DNA from: Methyloversatilis sp. | GTDB lineage: Bacteria > Pseudomonadota > Gammaproteobacteria > Burkholderiales > Rhodocyclaceae | NCBI GenBank assembly: GCA_016791045.1 | Contig: JAEUNO010000032.1 | Location: 1 to 64,000, forward strand | Length of the DNA stretch: 64,000 nucleotides | Direction of reading: 5' to 3' | Part shown: in pieces, positions 26,122 to 36,037 of the stretch | Position numbering within the stretch: position 1 is the first letter of the stretch | How the letters are laid out: each line of letters opens with the position of its first letter | Program-made: the position numbers and the translations under genes | The notes under the pieces: generated by a model | The model's database searches: none | What the model was told of the DNA's origin: nothing | What the model saw: only the letters and a program-made list of their open reading frames with translations

Positions 26122-27903
26122 ATGAGCGTGTTCGACGCCAAGACCTATCTGCAGACGCTGAGCGAGGCGCCCGGCGTCTATCGCATGATCGGTGCCGACG
26201 AAGAGGTGCTCTACGTCGGCAAGGCGAAAAACCTGAAGCGGCGCGTGTCATCGTATTTCCAGCGCACCGCGTCGAGCCCGCGCATCGGCATGATGGTGTC
26301 GCAGGTGCAGCGGGTGGACACCACGGTCGTGCGCTCCGAGGCCGAAGCGCTCATCCTCGAGAACAACCTCATCAAGAGCCTGCGGCCGAAGTACAACATC
26401 CTGTTCCGGGACGACAAGTCCTACCCCTACATCAAGCTCACGCAGGATGCCTTCCCGCGCATTGCCTTCTTCCGCGGCACGGTGGGACGCGATGCGCGCT
26501 ATTTCGGCCCGCTGCCCAGCGTGTGGGCGGTACGCGAAACGATACAGCTGGTGCAGCGCGCCTTCCTGCTGCGCACCTGCGAAAACAGCGTGTTCGCCAA
26601 CCGCTCGCGGCCCTGCCTGCTGCACCAGATCCACCGCTGTTCCGCGCCCTGTGTCGGCAAGGTGTCGAAGGCCGATTACGACGAGGATGTGCGGCTGACC
26701 AGCCTGTTCCTGAGCGGGCGGCACAGCGAGGTGATCGACCGGCTGTCCGACCAGATGAATGCCGCCGCCGAGGCGCTTGCGTTCGAGAAGGCAGCCCAGG
26801 TGCGCGACCAGATCAAGGCGTTGAGCCGTGTGCTGCACAAGCAGTACGCCGACAGCGCGCGCGACGAGGATATCGACATCGTGGTTGCGGTCGAGCGAGA
26901 CGGCACTGCGTGCGTCAATCACGCCATGGTGCGCGGCGGTCGCCACCTGGGCGACCACGCACATTTCCCGGCCGCCGGGCAGGGCAGCGAAGCCGACATG
27001 CTGTGTGCCTTCCTCGCCCAGCACTTCGCCAGCCAGCCGCCGCCGGGCCGCGTCATCGTGAATGTGCTGCCGGACGACGATGCCGAAGCACCCATCCCCG
27101 GCACGGCGCTCGCACTGGCGCGCAACGAGCGCGAGCGCGCCTGGGCCGACATGGCGCTGAAGAACGCCGAGATCGCGCTGCGCGTGAAGCTCGATGCCGG
27201 CGCGCGCGCCACGCACCGCGTGCGCGCCCTGGTTGAGGCGTTGGAGCTGGATGTGGCGCCCGAGCGCATCGAATGCTTCGACATCAGCCACACGATGGGC
27301 GAAGCCACGGTGGCGTCCTGCGTCGTGTGGGCAAACGGCGCGATGCGCAACAGTGAATACCGCCGCTACAACATTGAAGGCGTCACGCCGGGCGATGACT
27401 ACGCCGCGATGCGCCAGGTCCTGACGCGCCGCTACGAGAAGGTGGTCACCGGCGAAGGTGTGCGGCCCGATCTGGTGCTGATCGATGGCGGCAAGGGGCA
27501 GTTGGGCATCGCGGTCGAGGTGATGGCCGAACTCGGGCTCGACCTTCCGCTGGTCGGCGTGGCCAAGGGCGTGGAGCGCAAGATGGGCGCGGAAGAGCTG
27601 ATTCGTCCGGGCATCGAGGCGGGGCTGGTGCTCGGGCCGGAACATCCGGCGCTGCACCTGATCGCGGAAATCCGTGACGAAGCGCATCGCTTTGCCATCG
27701 CCGGCCACCGTGCGCGGCGCGAAAAGAAGCGGCTCACCTCGACGCTGGAAGACATACCGGGCATCGGTCCGGCGCGCCGCAAACGGCTGCTGACAACCTT
27801 TGGCGGACTGAGCGGCGTGCGCAATGCCACGGTCGAAGACCTGTGCCGGGTCGAAGGTATCAGTCGCAAACTGGCCGAACAGATACAGCGGCAGTTAAAC
27901 TGA
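26122..27903 (+). CDS. uvrC: UvrABC system protein C
   Basis: Excinuclease subunit that makes both incisions in nucleotide excision repair. It has an N-terminal GIY-YIG nuclease (PGVYRMI and VLYVGKAKNLKRRVSSYF), a UVR helix (around residues 203-235), an RNase H-like endonuclease domain (FDISHTMGEATVASCVVW, LIDGGKGQLG), and tandem helix-hairpin-helix motifs (LEDIPGIGPARRKRLL, VEGISRKLAEQI). At 593 residues it is slightly shorter than E. coli UvrC. Confidence 0.96.
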   Translation: MSVFDAKTYLQTLSEAPGVYRMIGADEEVLYVGKAKNLKRRVSSYFQRTASSPRIGMMVSQVQRVDTTVVRSEAEALILENNLIKSLRPKYNILFRDDKSYPYIKLTQDAFPRIAFFRGTVGRDARYFGPLPSVWAVRETIQLVQRAFLLRTCENSVFANRSRPCLLHQIHRCSAPCVGKVSKADYDEDVRLTSLFLSGRHSEVIDRLSDQMNAAAEALAFEKAAQVRDQIKALSRVLHKQYADSARDEDIDIVVAVERDGTACVNHAMVRGGRHLGDHAHFPAAGQGSEADMLCAFLAQHFASQPPPGRVIVNVLPDDDAEAPIPGTALALARNERERAWADMALKNAEIALRVKLDAGARATHRVRALVEALELDVAPERIECFDISHTMGEATVASCVVWANGAMRNSEYRRYNIEGVTPGDDYAAMRQVLTRRYEKVVTGEGVRPDLVLIDGGKGQLGIAVEVMAELGLDLPLVGVAKGVERKMGAEELIRPGIEAGLVLGPEHPALHLIAEIRDEAHRFAIAGHRARREKKRLTSTLEDIPGIGPARRKRLLTTFGGLSGVRNATVEDLCRVEGISRKLAEQIQRQLN

Positions 27904-27907
27904 CTCC

Positions 27908-28480
27908 ATGTTCACCGTACCGACCGCGCTCACCTGGGCGCGCATCCTGCTGATCCCCCTGTTCGTCGGTGTGTTCTTCCTGCCCGAGCGCACGTTGGTG
28001 ATGGCCGACAAGAACCTCACCGCAACGCTGGTGTTCATCATCGCAGCAGTGACCGATTGGCTCGACGGCTATCTCGCGCGCACGCTGAATCAGACCACCG
28101 CCTTCGGTGCCTTCCTCGATCCGGTGGCGGACAAGCTCATGGTGGCGGCAGCGCTGATCATGCTGGTCGAGCTCGACCGCACCAGCACCGTCATCGCCTT
28201 CGTCATCATCGGTCGCGAGATCACCATCTCGGCGCTGCGCGAATGGATGGCCAAGGTCGGCGCCTCGCGCAGCGTGGCCGTGTCGATGATCGGGAAGATC
28301 AAGACGACTGCGCAGATGACGGCCATCCCGATGTTGCTCTACTACGAACCGCTGCTCGGCATCGACGTCGCATCGATCGGCCGCTGGCTGATCTGGATCG
28401 CCGCAGTGCTCACGGTGTATTCGATGGTCTATTACATGCGCCGCGCCTGGCCCGAGCTGCGCGCGCGCAAGGCGCTGTAA
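27908..28480 (+). CDS. pgsA: CDP-diacylglycerol-glycerol-3-phosphate 3-phosphatidyltransferase
   Basis: Makes phosphatidylglycerophosphate, the precursor of phosphatidylglycerol and cardiolipin, at the inner membrane. The CDP-alcohol phosphatidyltransferase motif D-G-x2-A-R-x8-G-x3-D-x3-D is visible as DGYLARTLNQTTAFGAFLDP followed by VADK. There are four to five membrane helices in 190 residues. It lies 4 bp after uvrC, the same pairing as in E. coli. Confidence 0.95.
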   Translation: MFTVPTALTWARILLIPLFVGVFFLPERTLVMADKNLTATLVFIIAAVTDWLDGYLARTLNQTTAFGAFLDPVADKLMVAAALIMLVELDRTSTVIAFVIIGREITISALREWMAKVGASRSVAVSMIGKIKTTAQMTAIPMLLYYEPLLGIDVASIGRWLIWIAAVLTVYSMVYYMRRAWPELRARKAL

Positions 28481-28521
28481 TCGTCCTGCGCCGGGCGTGG
28501 CGAAATTGTTCGTCCCAAGTC

Positions 28522-28549
28522 TTGACAGGTTTTCTGCCAGACCTATAAT
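28522..28549 (+). promoter_or_regulatory. Strong sigma-70 promoter for the tRNA cluster
   Basis: Consensus TTGACA (28522-28527) and consensus TATAAT (28544-28549) with a 16-bp spacer. The discriminator just after the -10 is GCGCGCC, the GC-rich type expected for stringently controlled stable-RNA promoters. Start of transcription is expected about 7 nt before the first tRNA. Confidence 0.85.
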
Positions 28550-28562
28550 GCGCGCCTGTCTT

Positions 28563-28638
28563 GCGGGAATAGCTCAGTTGGTAGAGCGCAACCTTGCCAA
28601 GGTTGAGGTCGCGAGTTCGAGCCTCGTTTCCCGCTCCA
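28563..28638 (+). tRNA. tRNA-Gly (GCC)
   Basis: 76 nt including encoded CCA. Acceptor GCGGGAA pairs with TTCCCGC, and the anticodon loop is TTGCCAA (anticodon GCC). The discriminator is T. It is almost identical to the third tRNA in the cluster, differing by C versus T in the T loop. Confidence 0.96.
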
Positions 28639-28645
28639 AGATTTG

Positions 28646-28674
28646 AAAAAGGGGAAGTTCGTCTTCCCCTTTTT
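28646..28674 (+). terminator. Symmetric hairpin between tRNA-Gly and tRNA-Cys
   Basis: AAAAAGGGGAAG (28646-28657) pairs perfectly with CTTCCCCTTTTT (28663-28674), loop TTCGT. The A-run and U-run at the stem base make it able to terminate in both directions. A second hairpin (TGCAGCCC at 28678-28685 with GGGCTGCA at 28693-28700) follows at once, before tRNA-Cys. These may act as processing sites if the tRNAs share one transcript. Confidence 0.65.
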
Positions 28675-28705
28675 GTTTGCAGCCCACCGAACGGGCTGCA
28701 CCACC

Positions 28706-28779
28706 GGCGAGGTGGCAGAGTGGTCATGCAGCGGCCTGCAAAGCCGTGGACGCCGGTTCGATTCCGACCCTCGCCTCCA
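28706..28779 (+). tRNA. tRNA-Cys (GCA)
   Basis: 74 nt with encoded CCA. Acceptor GGCGAGG pairs with CCTCGCC; anticodon loop CTGCAAA gives anticodon GCA; discriminator T. The T arm carries GGTTCGATTCC. Confidence 0.95.
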
Positions 28780-28817
28780 GTACATCCGTCGGATAACCCG
28801 CCCGGGTCATCCGCACC

Positions 28818-28893
<76 letters not shown>

Positions 28894-28895
28894 CA

Positions 28896-28934
28896 CAAAC
28901 AAGAACAGGAAGCCCGGCTTCCTGTTCTTGTTTG
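28896..28934. terminator. Long perfect hairpin closing the tRNA cluster
   Basis: A 39-bp palindrome: 19 bases at 28896-28914 are exactly complementary to 28916-28934 around a single central C. Key parts are AAGAACAGGAAGCC and GGCTTCCTGTTCTT. In RNA the centre would open to a small CCCGG-type loop. It separates the tRNA cluster from the convergent antiporter gene and can act as a two-way terminator, although no long U-run follows. Confidence 0.65.
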
Positions 28935-28972
28935 TCGGCACCGTCCGTCCCGGTTCCGTTCCAATCCCTTCG

Positions 28973-30067
28973 CTACACGCCCGTCCTGCGCCCGCGCAGA
29001 TGCCGCACCACGATGATGACCAGCGTGATCGCGGTCAGCGGCAGGGCGATCGTCTGCATCACGAAGGCGTAGTCGCCGAGCGCGTCATGGTCCTTGGCGG
29101 CCATGATGAGATAGAGCGTATAGGCGACGTAGTAGGCGAAGAACAGCGCGCCCTCCCAGCGGGCGATCAGGTTGCCGGTCATGAAGATGGGCAGGCAGGC
29201 GATGGCGACGGCGGTCATCACCGGGATGTCGAAAGCCAGCATGGAGGGCGGCAGCGTGAGCGCACTCGGTGCCACCATCGCCGACACGCCGAGCGCACCC
29301 AGGATGTTGAATGTATTGCTCCCGACGACGTTGCCGACCGCAATATCGCGCTGGCCGCGCAGTGCCGCCGTGACCGAAGCGGCAACTTCGGGCAGCGAGG
29401 TGCCGGCGGCGACGATGGTCAGGCCGATCACCGCTTCGCTCAGGCCGAGGTAACGGGCGAACACGATGGCCGCTTCGACCAGCAGGTTCGAACCCAGCAC
29501 CAGCAGGCCCAGGCCGGCCACGATGAGGACGATCTGTACCGGCAGAGTCGAATCCCAGCCGGTCGTGTTCTCGCCGATGCTTTCCGCGTATTCGTCGTCG
29601 AGTGCGTCGTGCTGCGCCTTGGTCTGACGCCGGCTCTGGACGATGAGGAAGGTTGTGTAGCCGATCATCAGCGCGACGAAGATTACGCCGTCGGTGAGCG
29701 ATATGCCGCCATCCAGCGTCAGTGCGGCGAACAGCAGCGTCACGCCGATCATGATCGGCACTTCCTGGCGGATGAGCTGCTTGTCGACCAGCAGCGGGGT
29801 GATCATCGCCGAAAGACCGAGGATGAAAAGCACGTTGAAGATGTTGCTGCCGACAACATTGGCGACCGCCATGTCGGTCTTGCCGTTCCAGGCCGACTGC
29901 ACTGACACCGCGAGTTCAGGCGAGCTGGTGCCGAAGGCGACGATGGTGAGGCCGACCACCAGCGGTGAAATGCCGAAGGACAGTGCCAGTTTCGAGGCAC
30001 CGCGCACCAGCAGTTCGGCGCCTGCGATCAGTGCAACAAGGCCGAGGCCGAACAGCAGGAAAGTCAT
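28973..30067 (-). CDS. Calcium/sodium antiporter (YrbG family)
   Basis: Inner-membrane cation exchanger of the CaCA superfamily. Two alpha-repeats are clear: FGTSSPELAVSVQSAW with NVVGSNIFN in the first half, and AGTSLPEVAASVTAAL with NVVGSNTFN in the second. About ten membrane helices in 364 residues, with an acidic cytoplasmic loop in the middle (ALDDEYAESIGE). Convergent with the tRNA cluster. Ion selectivity cannot be settled from sequence. Confidence 0.9.
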   Translation of the reverse strand: MTFLLFGLGLVALIAGAELLVRGASKLALSFGISPLVVGLTIVAFGTSSPELAVSVQSAWNGKTDMAVANVVGSNIFNVLFILGLSAMITPLLVDKQLIRQEVPIMIGVTLLFAALTLDGGISLTDGVIFVALMIGYTTFLIVQSRRQTKAQHDALDDEYAESIGENTTGWDSTLPVQIVLIVAGLGLLVLGSNLLVEAAIVFARYLGLSEAVIGLTIVAAGTSLPEVAASVTAALRGQRDIAVGNVVGSNTFNILGALGVSAMVAPSALTLPPSMLAFDIPVMTAVAIACLPIFMTGNLIARWEGALFFAYYVAYTLYLIMAAKDHDALGDYAFVMQTIALPLTAITLVIIVVRHLRGRRTGV

Positions 30068-30096
30068 TGAGTCATATCCGTAAGTTTCAAGGCCGC

Positions 30097-30621
30097 TCAG
30101 ACCACGTCCACAGCCGAGGGTTGCAGGGCGGTCCGCCAGACGTGCAGTTTGTCGCTTGCCGACAGGCCTGCGTGGGCCGGGCTGGTCGATGGCAGTCTCA
30201 GCATGTCGAGCGGGCGGACGTGCGGCATCACGTCTCGTCGGAAGCAGGTTTCCGCCAGCGCGCCATTAAACAGGACGCGCCGTATGCCGGCGTGGCGCCC
30301 GAGAAACGCGACGAAATCGTTGGCCTGGGCGGAGCGAAGATCGATCGCCGAATCCAGGCTGCCGCGTCGCTCGCAGCTCGAAAGCACGTCCCACAGCGCG
30401 ACGCCGGCGCCGGTCAGCATCGCCAGCCGTTCGGCGTAGGGCAGCGCGGGGTGGGCGCCAAACAGGGTGCCCATGATGGACCAGAACTGGTTGCGCGGAT
30501 GGGCGTAATACTGGTTGGCGTCAAGCGACGCCGCGCCGGGCATCGAGCCCAGGATGAGGACGCGCGCGGTGGCCGGATCGGCCACCGGCGGAAAGCAGCG
30601 GATGCGCGTGTCCTCCAGCAT
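30097..30621 (-). CDS. DNA-deoxyinosine (hypoxanthine-DNA) glycosylase
   Basis: A 174-residue member of the uracil-DNA glycosylase superfamily, family 6 type. Diagnostic motifs are ILGSMPGAASL (about residues 22-32), YYAHPRNQFW (38-47) and the C-terminal LPSTSPAHAG. It would excise hypoxanthine arising from adenine deamination. The ATG at 30621 overlaps the stop of the upstream thioredoxin gene, so they are coupled. An open frame further upstream is a shadow of that gene. Confidence 0.85.
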   Translation of the reverse strand: MLEDTRIRCFPPVADPATARVLILGSMPGAASLDANQYYAHPRNQFWSIMGTLFGAHPALPYAERLAMLTGAGVALWDVLSSCERRGSLDSAIDLRSAQANDFVAFLGRHAGIRRVLFNGALAETCFRRDVMPHVRPLDMLRLPSTSPAHAGLSASDKLHVWRTALQPSAVDVV

Positions 30622-31502
30622 CACTTGTTCAGGACGGCCGCCAGTTCGCGGCGGTAGTGGCGCACCAGCGGGTGGTCGCTGCCGAGCAGGTCGAACAGAT
30701 CGATCAGCGTGCGCCGGCCGGCATCGTCGCCGAAATCGCGGTCGCGTCTGACCACTTCGAGCGCCTGCTTCATCGCGCCCTCCCAGTCCTCTTCCGCCGC
30801 GTGCAGCGCCGACCATTCGAGACGTGCTGCCAGGTCATCCGGATTGCGTGCAATGCGCGCCGCGTAGTCGTGGTCGGCGTCGCCTGGCTGGCGCCGTGCG
30901 ACGGCGATGCGCGCGTACAGCGTGCCGACGCGGGCGCGGTCGTTCATGTCGCCCGGCAGCGCATCGAGTGCGGCCTGCGCTTCGTCCAGCCTGGCCTGCG
31001 CGATCAGTGCCTCGACCCGGCCGAGCATGGCCGGTTCGAACAACGGATCGAGGCTGAGCGCAGTCTCGTTCAGCGCCAGCGCGGCGTCCGCGTCACCGCG
31101 CAGCAGCGCGGCGCGCGCCTCGTCATACGTCGGTTCGGCCGGCGACGGCAGCAGGGCGTCGACGAATTCGCGCAGTTCCCGATCCGGCAGTACGCCGGTG
31201 AATTCATCCACGACCACGCCGCCGACGAAGGCCTTCACGTTCGGAATGCCGCGCACGCCGAAACGGCGGGCCAGTTCCGGGTTGTCGTCCGAATTGATCT
31301 TGGCCAGCCGCACCCGGCCGGCGTAGCTGACAGTCAGCGCCTCGAGCCGCGGCGTCAGCGCCTGACAGGGCTGACACCAGGGTGCCCAGAAGTCGACCAG
31401 GACCGGCATGCGCTGGGACGCGTCGATCACATCGCGCTGGAAGTTCGTCAGGGTGACTTCGATGACGTCGCCACCTGTCGCGTCGGGGGCGTCGGGATGC
31501 AT
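30621..31502 (-). CDS. CnoX/YbbN-like thioredoxin with TPR domain
   Basis: A 293-residue protein with an N-terminal thioredoxin domain and a C-terminal TPR-like domain (about residues 120-290, Ala/Glu-rich helices). Members bind chaperone clients under oxidative stress (CnoX/YbbN in E. coli). The active site here is the full thioredoxin-type W-C43-Q-P-C46, unlike E. coli CnoX, which has SxxC. It may therefore also reduce disulfides. GAGGAAAG precedes the ATG at 31502; an in-frame extension to 31577 is discounted. Confidence 0.88.
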   Translation of the reverse strand: MHPDAPDATGGDVIEVTLTNFQRDVIDASQRMPVLVDFWAPWCQPCQALTPRLEALTVSYAGRVRLAKINSDDNPELARRFGVRGIPNVKAFVGGVVVDEFTGVLPDRELREFVDALLPSPAEPTYDEARAALLRGDADAALALNETALSLDPLFEPAMLGRVEALIAQARLDEAQAALDALPGDMNDRARVGTLYARIAVARRQPGDADHDYAARIARNPDDLAARLEWSALHAAEEDWEGAMKQALEVVRRDRDFGDDAGRRTLIDLFDLLGSDHPLVRHYRRELAAVLNK

Positions 31503-31710
31503 GTTCTTTCCTCGTGAAAATCGTCGATCCGGACTGCAGTCTGCAGCCCGCAGCTTCGGATGCAATGGAGCATACAAACATCAAGCGCGGGCGGGGGGCC
31601 GATGTTGCGCCCGGGCCATGCGGGAGTGTTGTCCGGCATCTGTCTCCGATCTGCCCTCCGGTCGCGATCGGTGCGTCGATCACTCGACATCAGGGGTTTG
31701 ACCGATGGAA

Positions 31711-31775
31711 TCGCGAGCGCGGCTCGCTCCTACAGGAAAACCGCGCTTCAGGCTGCACGAGCGACCCTTGGTCGC
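31711..31775. repeat. REP-like palindromic element
   Basis: Hairpin GCGAGC-GCG-GCTCGC (31713-31727) followed by TCCTACAGGA, then a second hairpin GCGAC-CCTTG-GTCGC (31761-31775) 33 bp on. The paired hairpins and the GCTCGCTCCTACAGG word resemble the REP elements of Pseudomonas and related bacteria. Related words occur at 35968 and 47188 in this window. Confidence 0.6.
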
Positions 31776-31831
31776 GATCTCCACGGCGATCACGCCACGG
31801 CGCGAACAAAACGTCCGCGCAACGATCCGAC

Positions 31832-31860
31832 TGCGGTGATCGGTGCCCCCTATATATAAT
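31832..31860 (+). promoter_or_regulatory. Candidate purL promoter
   Basis: A perfect TATAAT at 31855-31860 within TATATATAAT. At a 17-bp spacing the -35 would be TGCGGT, a weak match. It lies 55 bp before the purL ATG. No ribosome site is seen before purL; the leader just upstream is pyrimidine-rich (CCTTTCCTCCAGTTTCCCC). Confidence 0.4.
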
Positions 31861-31915
31861 TGCGAATTCGGATCCGCGTGGCGGTGTCCGGCGTCCTTTC
31901 CTCCAGTTTCCCCTC

Positions 31916-34900
31916 ATGACCCTCATTCTGAAGCTCCGCGGTACCCCTGCCTTTTCCGAGGCGCGTCTGGCGCGTCTGGCCGATGACTGTCGCGCGACGG
32001 TCGGCAAGGTGCGCGAACTGCGCGCGACGCAGCACTTCTTCGTCGAATGCAGCGCAATACCGGGCGCCGGCGAACTGGCGCAGCTGCATGCGCTGCTGGC
32101 GGCCGAACCGGCGGCCACGCCGGCTGCGGGTGCGCTGCTGGTGACGCCGCGGCTGGGCACGATATCGCCCTGGTCGTCGAAAGCGACCGACATTGCACAC
32201 AATTGCGGGCTGAGCAGCGTGCTGCGCATCGAGCGCGGCGTGCTGTACGAAATCGAGCTGTCGCGAGGGCTGCTGGGCACCGCGTCGCTCGACGCGACCG
32301 AGCGCGCGGCGCTGTCGGCGAAGCTGCACGACCGCATGACCGAATCGGTGCTGGGCAGCCTGGACGACGCCGATGCGCTGTTCAGCCATGTGCCGCCGCG
32401 CCCGCTGGTCAGCGTGTCGCTCGGAGACGGCGGCAGTGAGCAGGGCCGCGCCGCGCTGGTGCAGGCCAACAGCGCGCTCGGCCTCGCGCTGTCCGACGAC
32501 GAGATCGACTATCTGCTCGATGCCTACACGAAGCTTGGCCGCGACCCGACTGACGTCGAGTTGATGATGTTCGCGCAGGCCAACTCGGAGCACTGCCGGC
32601 ACAAGATATTCAATGCGAGCTGGAACATCGATTACGCGACGCAGGACCTGAGCCTGTTCGGCATGATCCGCGAAACCCACCGCGCGACGCCGCAGCACAC
32701 CGTGGTGGCGTATTCGGACAATGCGGCGGTGATCGAAGGCGCAACCACTGCGCCGGTCGACCGCTTCTACCCGGGGCGCGACGGCCGCTGGGGCTGGCAT
32801 GCCGAATCGATGCACTTCCTGGCCAAGGTCGAGACGCACAACCATCCGACCGCGATTTCGCCGTTCGCCGGTGCTGCGACCGGTGCCGGCGGCGAAATCC
32901 GCGACGAAGGCGCAACCGGCCGCGGTGCCAGGCCCAAGGCGGGTCTGGCCGGATTTTCGGTGTCCAACCTGAACATCCCCGGCTTCGAACAGCCGTGGGA
33001 GCGGGTGGATGGCGCGCTGTACGGCAAGCCGGAACGCATCGCCTCCGCGCTGCAGATCATGATCGACGGCCCGCTCGGTGCGGCCGCATTCAACAACGAA
33101 TTCGGCCGGCCGAACCTTGCCGGGTATTTCCGCACCTTCGAGCTGCCCTTCATGGGCGAAATGCGCGGCTATCACAAGCCCATCATGATCGCCGGCGGCA
33201 TCGGCAACATCAGCGCGCGCGACGCGCTGAAGATCGAGTTTCCGGCGGGTACCAAGCTGATCGTGCTGGGTGGCCCGGCCATGCTGATCGGTCTGGGGGG
33301 CGGCGCGGCGTCGAGCATGACCACCGGTACCAACACCGCCGACCTCGACTTTGCGTCGGTGCAGCGCGGCAACCCGGAAATCGAGCGCCGTGCGCAGGAA
33401 GTGATCGACCGCTGCTGGCAGATGCAGGACGACAACCCCATTCTTGCGGTGCACGACGTCGGCGCCGGCGGTCTGTCGAACGCGCTGCCCGAGCTGGCGC
33501 ACGGTGCAGGCCACGGCGCCTGGTTCGATCTGCGCGCCATCCTGAGCGAAGAGTCGGGCATGAGTCCGGCCGAGCTGTGGTGCAACGAATCGCAGGAGCG
33601 CTACGTGCTGGCGATCGCCCCCGAACGCGTCGATGACTTCCGCGCCCTGTGCGAGCGCGAGCGCTGCCCGTACGCGGTGCTCGGCGAGGCGACGCCGGAT
33701 GGCCAGCTGACGGTCGAAGACCCGCACTTCGGAACAAAGCCGGTCGACATGTCGATGGACGTGCTGCTCGGCAAGCCGCCGAAGATGCACCGCACCGTGC
33801 AGCGCCGCCCGGCCTTTGCGCCGCCGATGGACGTCGCCGGCTATGACCTGAAGGACACGGCCTACCGCGTGCTGAGCATGCCGTCGGTCGCCAGCAAGTC
33901 CTTCCTGATCACCATCGGCGACCGATCGGTCGGCGGCCTGACCGCGCGCGACCAGTTCGTCGGCCCCTGGCAGATGCCGGTGGCGGATGTCGCCGTGACC
34001 AGCGCAGGTTTCAGTGGCTACCAGGGCGAAGCGTTCGCGCTGGGCGAACGCACGCCGGTGGCGCTGCTGAGTGGCCCGGCGTCCGGTCGGATGGCGATCG
34101 GCGAGGCGATCACCAATCTTGTCGCCGCCGACGTGCGCAGCTTCGACCGCATCAAGCTGTCGGCCAACTGGATGGCCGCCGCCGGGCACAAGGGCGAAGA
34201 CGCCGCGCTGTTCGATACGGTGAAGGCCGTGGCGATCGACTTCTGCCCCGGGCTCGGCCTGTCGATTCCGGTCGGCAAGGACAGCCTGTCGATGAAGACG
34301 CGCTGGACCGAGGGTGAAGGTCAGAAGGCGGTGCAGAAGGAGGTGGTGTCACCGCTGTCGCTGGTCATCACAGCGTTTGCGCCGGTCGGCGACGTGCGCA
34401 AGACGCTGACCCCGCAGCTGCTGATCGACCCCGAAGTCGACACCGAACTGCTGCTCCTCGATCTCGGCCAGATGAAGAACCGCCTCGGCGGTTCGGCGTT
34501 TGCCCAGGCCTATGGCGTGGTGGGCGAACATGCCCCGGACGCCGACGCGGTGCTGCTGGGTCGCTTCCTGCCGGCGATCAACCGCCTGCGCGACGAAGGC
34601 TATCTGCTGGCGTATCACGACCGCTCGGACGGCGGCCTGTTCGCCACGCTGTGCGAAATGGCCTTCGCATCGCGAGTCGGCCTGTCGATCAACCTCGACA
34701 CGCTGGCCTACGACCCGCTGCTGGTCGACGTCGATTCGCTGGCCAAGAAGCCGGACGCGGTGCGCGGGCGCTTCAACGACCGCACCTTCTCGGCGTTGTT
34801 CGCGGAGGAACTGGGCGCCGTGATCCAGATCCGCGTCGCGGACCGTTCAAAGGTGATGGACGTGCTGCGCGAAGCCGGGCTGTCCGGCGTCACGCATGGC

Positions 34901-35914
34901 ATCGGCAGCCCGAATGACCGCGACGAAATCCGCCTGTGGCACAACGCCAAGGTCATTTTCAGCGAAGCGCGCAGCGATCTGCTGAAGGCGTGGAGCGAAG
35001 TCAGCCATCGCATCGCCGCATTGCGCGACGACGCGAGCTGCGCCGAAGAGGCGTTCGCGCTGCTTGACGACACGGATGACACCGGCCTGTTCGCTGCGCT
35101 GACCTTCGAGCCGCAGGAAGATGTTGCAGCGCCCTTCGTGAGCAGCGGAAAGCGGCCGAAGATTGCCATCCTGCGCGAGCAGGGCGTGAACGGTCAGGTC
35201 GAGATGGCGGCCGCCTTCGACCGCGCCGGCTTCGAAGCGCACGATGTCCACATGTCCGACCTGATGGCGGGACGCGTGAAACTGGCCGACTTCAAGGGTC
35301 TGGCCGCCTGCGGCGGTTTTTCGTACGGCGACGTGCTGGGTGCCGGCGCCGGCTGGGCCAAGTCCATCCTGTTCAATGCGCAGCTGCGCGACGCCTTCGC
35401 CGAGTATTTCAACCGCGAAGACACGTTTGCACTGGGCGTGTGCAACGGCTGCCAGATGATGAGCCAGTTGCGCGACATCATTCCGGGCGCGGCACACTGG
35501 CCGCGTTTCGAGCGCAACCGCTCGGAGCAGTTCGAGGCGCGCTTCACGATGGTCGAACTGGTCGAGTCGCCGTCCATCTTCTTCCGCGGCATGGCCGGGT
35601 CGAAGCTGCCCATCGTGGTGTCGCACGGCGAAGGGCGCGCGGTGTTCGACGACCTGCAGGCGCAGTCGCTGGCCCGGGTCGCGATGCGCTACATCGATCA
35701 CGACGGTAAGGTCGCGACGCGCTATCCGCGCAACCCGAACGGCTCGCCGGACGGCATCACGTCGGTCACCACGGATGACGGCCGAGCCACCATCCTGATG
35801 CCGCACCCCGAGCGCGTGTTCCGCAGCGTCCAGATGAGCTGGCATCCGGAACACTGGGGCGAGGACAGCCCGTGGATGCGCATGTTCAGGAATGCGCGGG
35901 TGTGGGTCGGCTGA
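31916..35914 (+). CDS. purL: Phosphoribosylformylglycinamidine synthase
   Basis: Fourth step of purine synthesis (FGAR to FGAM, using ATP and glutamine). It is the large fused form of 1332 residues: an N-terminal PurS-like domain, two AIRS-type ATP domains ([32 protein letters not shown]), and a C-terminal glutamine amidotransferase with the nucleophile Cys in [13 protein letters not shown] and the His/Glu of PHPERVF. The ATG at 31916 is chosen from the family start [14 protein letters not shown]; the frame is open for 134 codons upstream without similarity. Confidence 0.97.
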   Translation: MTLILKLRGTPAFSEARLARLADDCRATVGKVRELRATQHFFVECSAIPGAGELAQLHALLAAEPAATPAAGALLVTPRLGTISPWSSKATDIAHNCGLSSVLRIERGVLYEIELSRGLLGTASLDATERAALSAKLHDRMTESVLGSLDDADALFSHVPPRPLVSVSLGDGGSEQGRAALVQANSALGLALSDDEIDYLLDAYTKLGRDPTDVELMMFAQANSEHCRHKIFNASWNIDYATQDLSLFGMIRETHRATPQHTVVAYSDNAAVIEGATTAPVDRFYPGRDGRWGWHAESMHFLAKVETHNHPTAISPFAGAATGAGGEIRDEGATGRGARPKAGLAGFSVSNLNIPGFEQPWERVDGALYGKPERIASALQIMIDGPLGAAAFNNEFGRPNLAGYFRTFELPFMGEMRGYHKPIMIAGGIGNISARDALKIEFPAGTKLIVLGGPAMLIGLGGGAASSMTTGTNTADLDFASVQRGNPEIERRAQEVIDRCWQMQDDNPILAVHDVGAGGLSNALPELAHGAGHGAWFDLRAILSEESGMSPAELWCNESQERYVLAIAPERVDDFRALCERERCPYAVLGEATPDGQLTVEDPHFGTKPVDMSMDVLLGKPPKMHRTVQRRPAFAPPMDVAGYDLKDTAYRVLSMPSVASKSFLITIGDRSVGGLTARDQFVGPWQMPVADVAVTSAGFSGYQGEAFALGERTPVALLSGPASGRMAIGEAITNLVAADVRSFDRIKLSANWMAAAGHKGEDAALFDTVKAVAIDFCPGLGLSIPVGKDSLSMKTRWTEGEGQKAVQKEVVSPLSLVITAFAPVGDVRKTLTPQLLIDPEVDTELLLLDLGQMKNRLGGSAFAQAYGVVGEHAPDADAVLLGRFLPAINRLRDEGYLLAYHDRSDGGLFATLCEMAFASRVGLSINLDTLAYDPLLVDVDSLAKKPDAVRGRFNDRTFSALFAEELGAVIQIRVADRSKVMDVLREAGLSGVTHGIGSPNDRDEIRLWHNAKVIFSEARSDLLKAWSEVSHRIAALRDDASCAEEAFALLDDTDDTGLFAALTFEPQEDVAAPFVSSGKRPKIAILREQGVNGQVEMAAAFDRAGFEAHDVHMSDLMAGRVKLADFKGLAACGGFSYGDVLGAGAGWAKSILFNAQLRDAFAEYFNREDTFALGVCNGCQMMSQLRDIIPGAAHWPRFERNRSEQFEARFTMVELVESPSIFFRGMAGSKLPIVVSHGEGRAVFDDLQAQSLARVAMRYIDHDGKVATRYPRNPNGSPDGITSVTTDDGRATILMPHPERVFRSVQMSWHPEHWGEDSPWMRMFRNARVWVG

Positions 35915-35967
35915 TCTGCGGTCGGCTTGTTCCGGGGGTGCGCGTGCGCGACTGACTTCTAAGTCCT

Positions 35968-36004
35968 GGGGGAGCGGCCCCTGAGGGAGAGGCCGCCGCT
36001 CCCA
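35968..36004. repeat. REP-like hairpin between purL and lysR
   Basis: GGGAGCGGCC at the left pairs with GGCCGCCGCTCCC at the right (one bulged base group), enclosing CCTGAGGGAGA. Read on the minus strand it contains TGTGGGAGCGGCGGCC, almost the same word as in the element at 47188. It sits between two convergent genes and may also terminate both. Confidence 0.6.
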
Positions 36005-36037
36005 CAGCTGCGCCTTCGGCCCATTGCGCAGAGGGCG

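Larger units (their letters stand above)
31503..31915. other. 413-bp gap between the CnoX-like gene and purL
   Basis: No coding gene is supported, although the purL frame stays open through it. It holds a REP-like palindromic element (31711-31775), two GTCGCGATC words and a likely purL promoter near its right end. Confidence 0.55.

Noticed and set aside
31850-34189. A 779-codon open frame on the minus strand opposite purL
   Set aside because: Shadow of PurL; no domain and the residue composition expected for the complement of GC-rich coding DNA.
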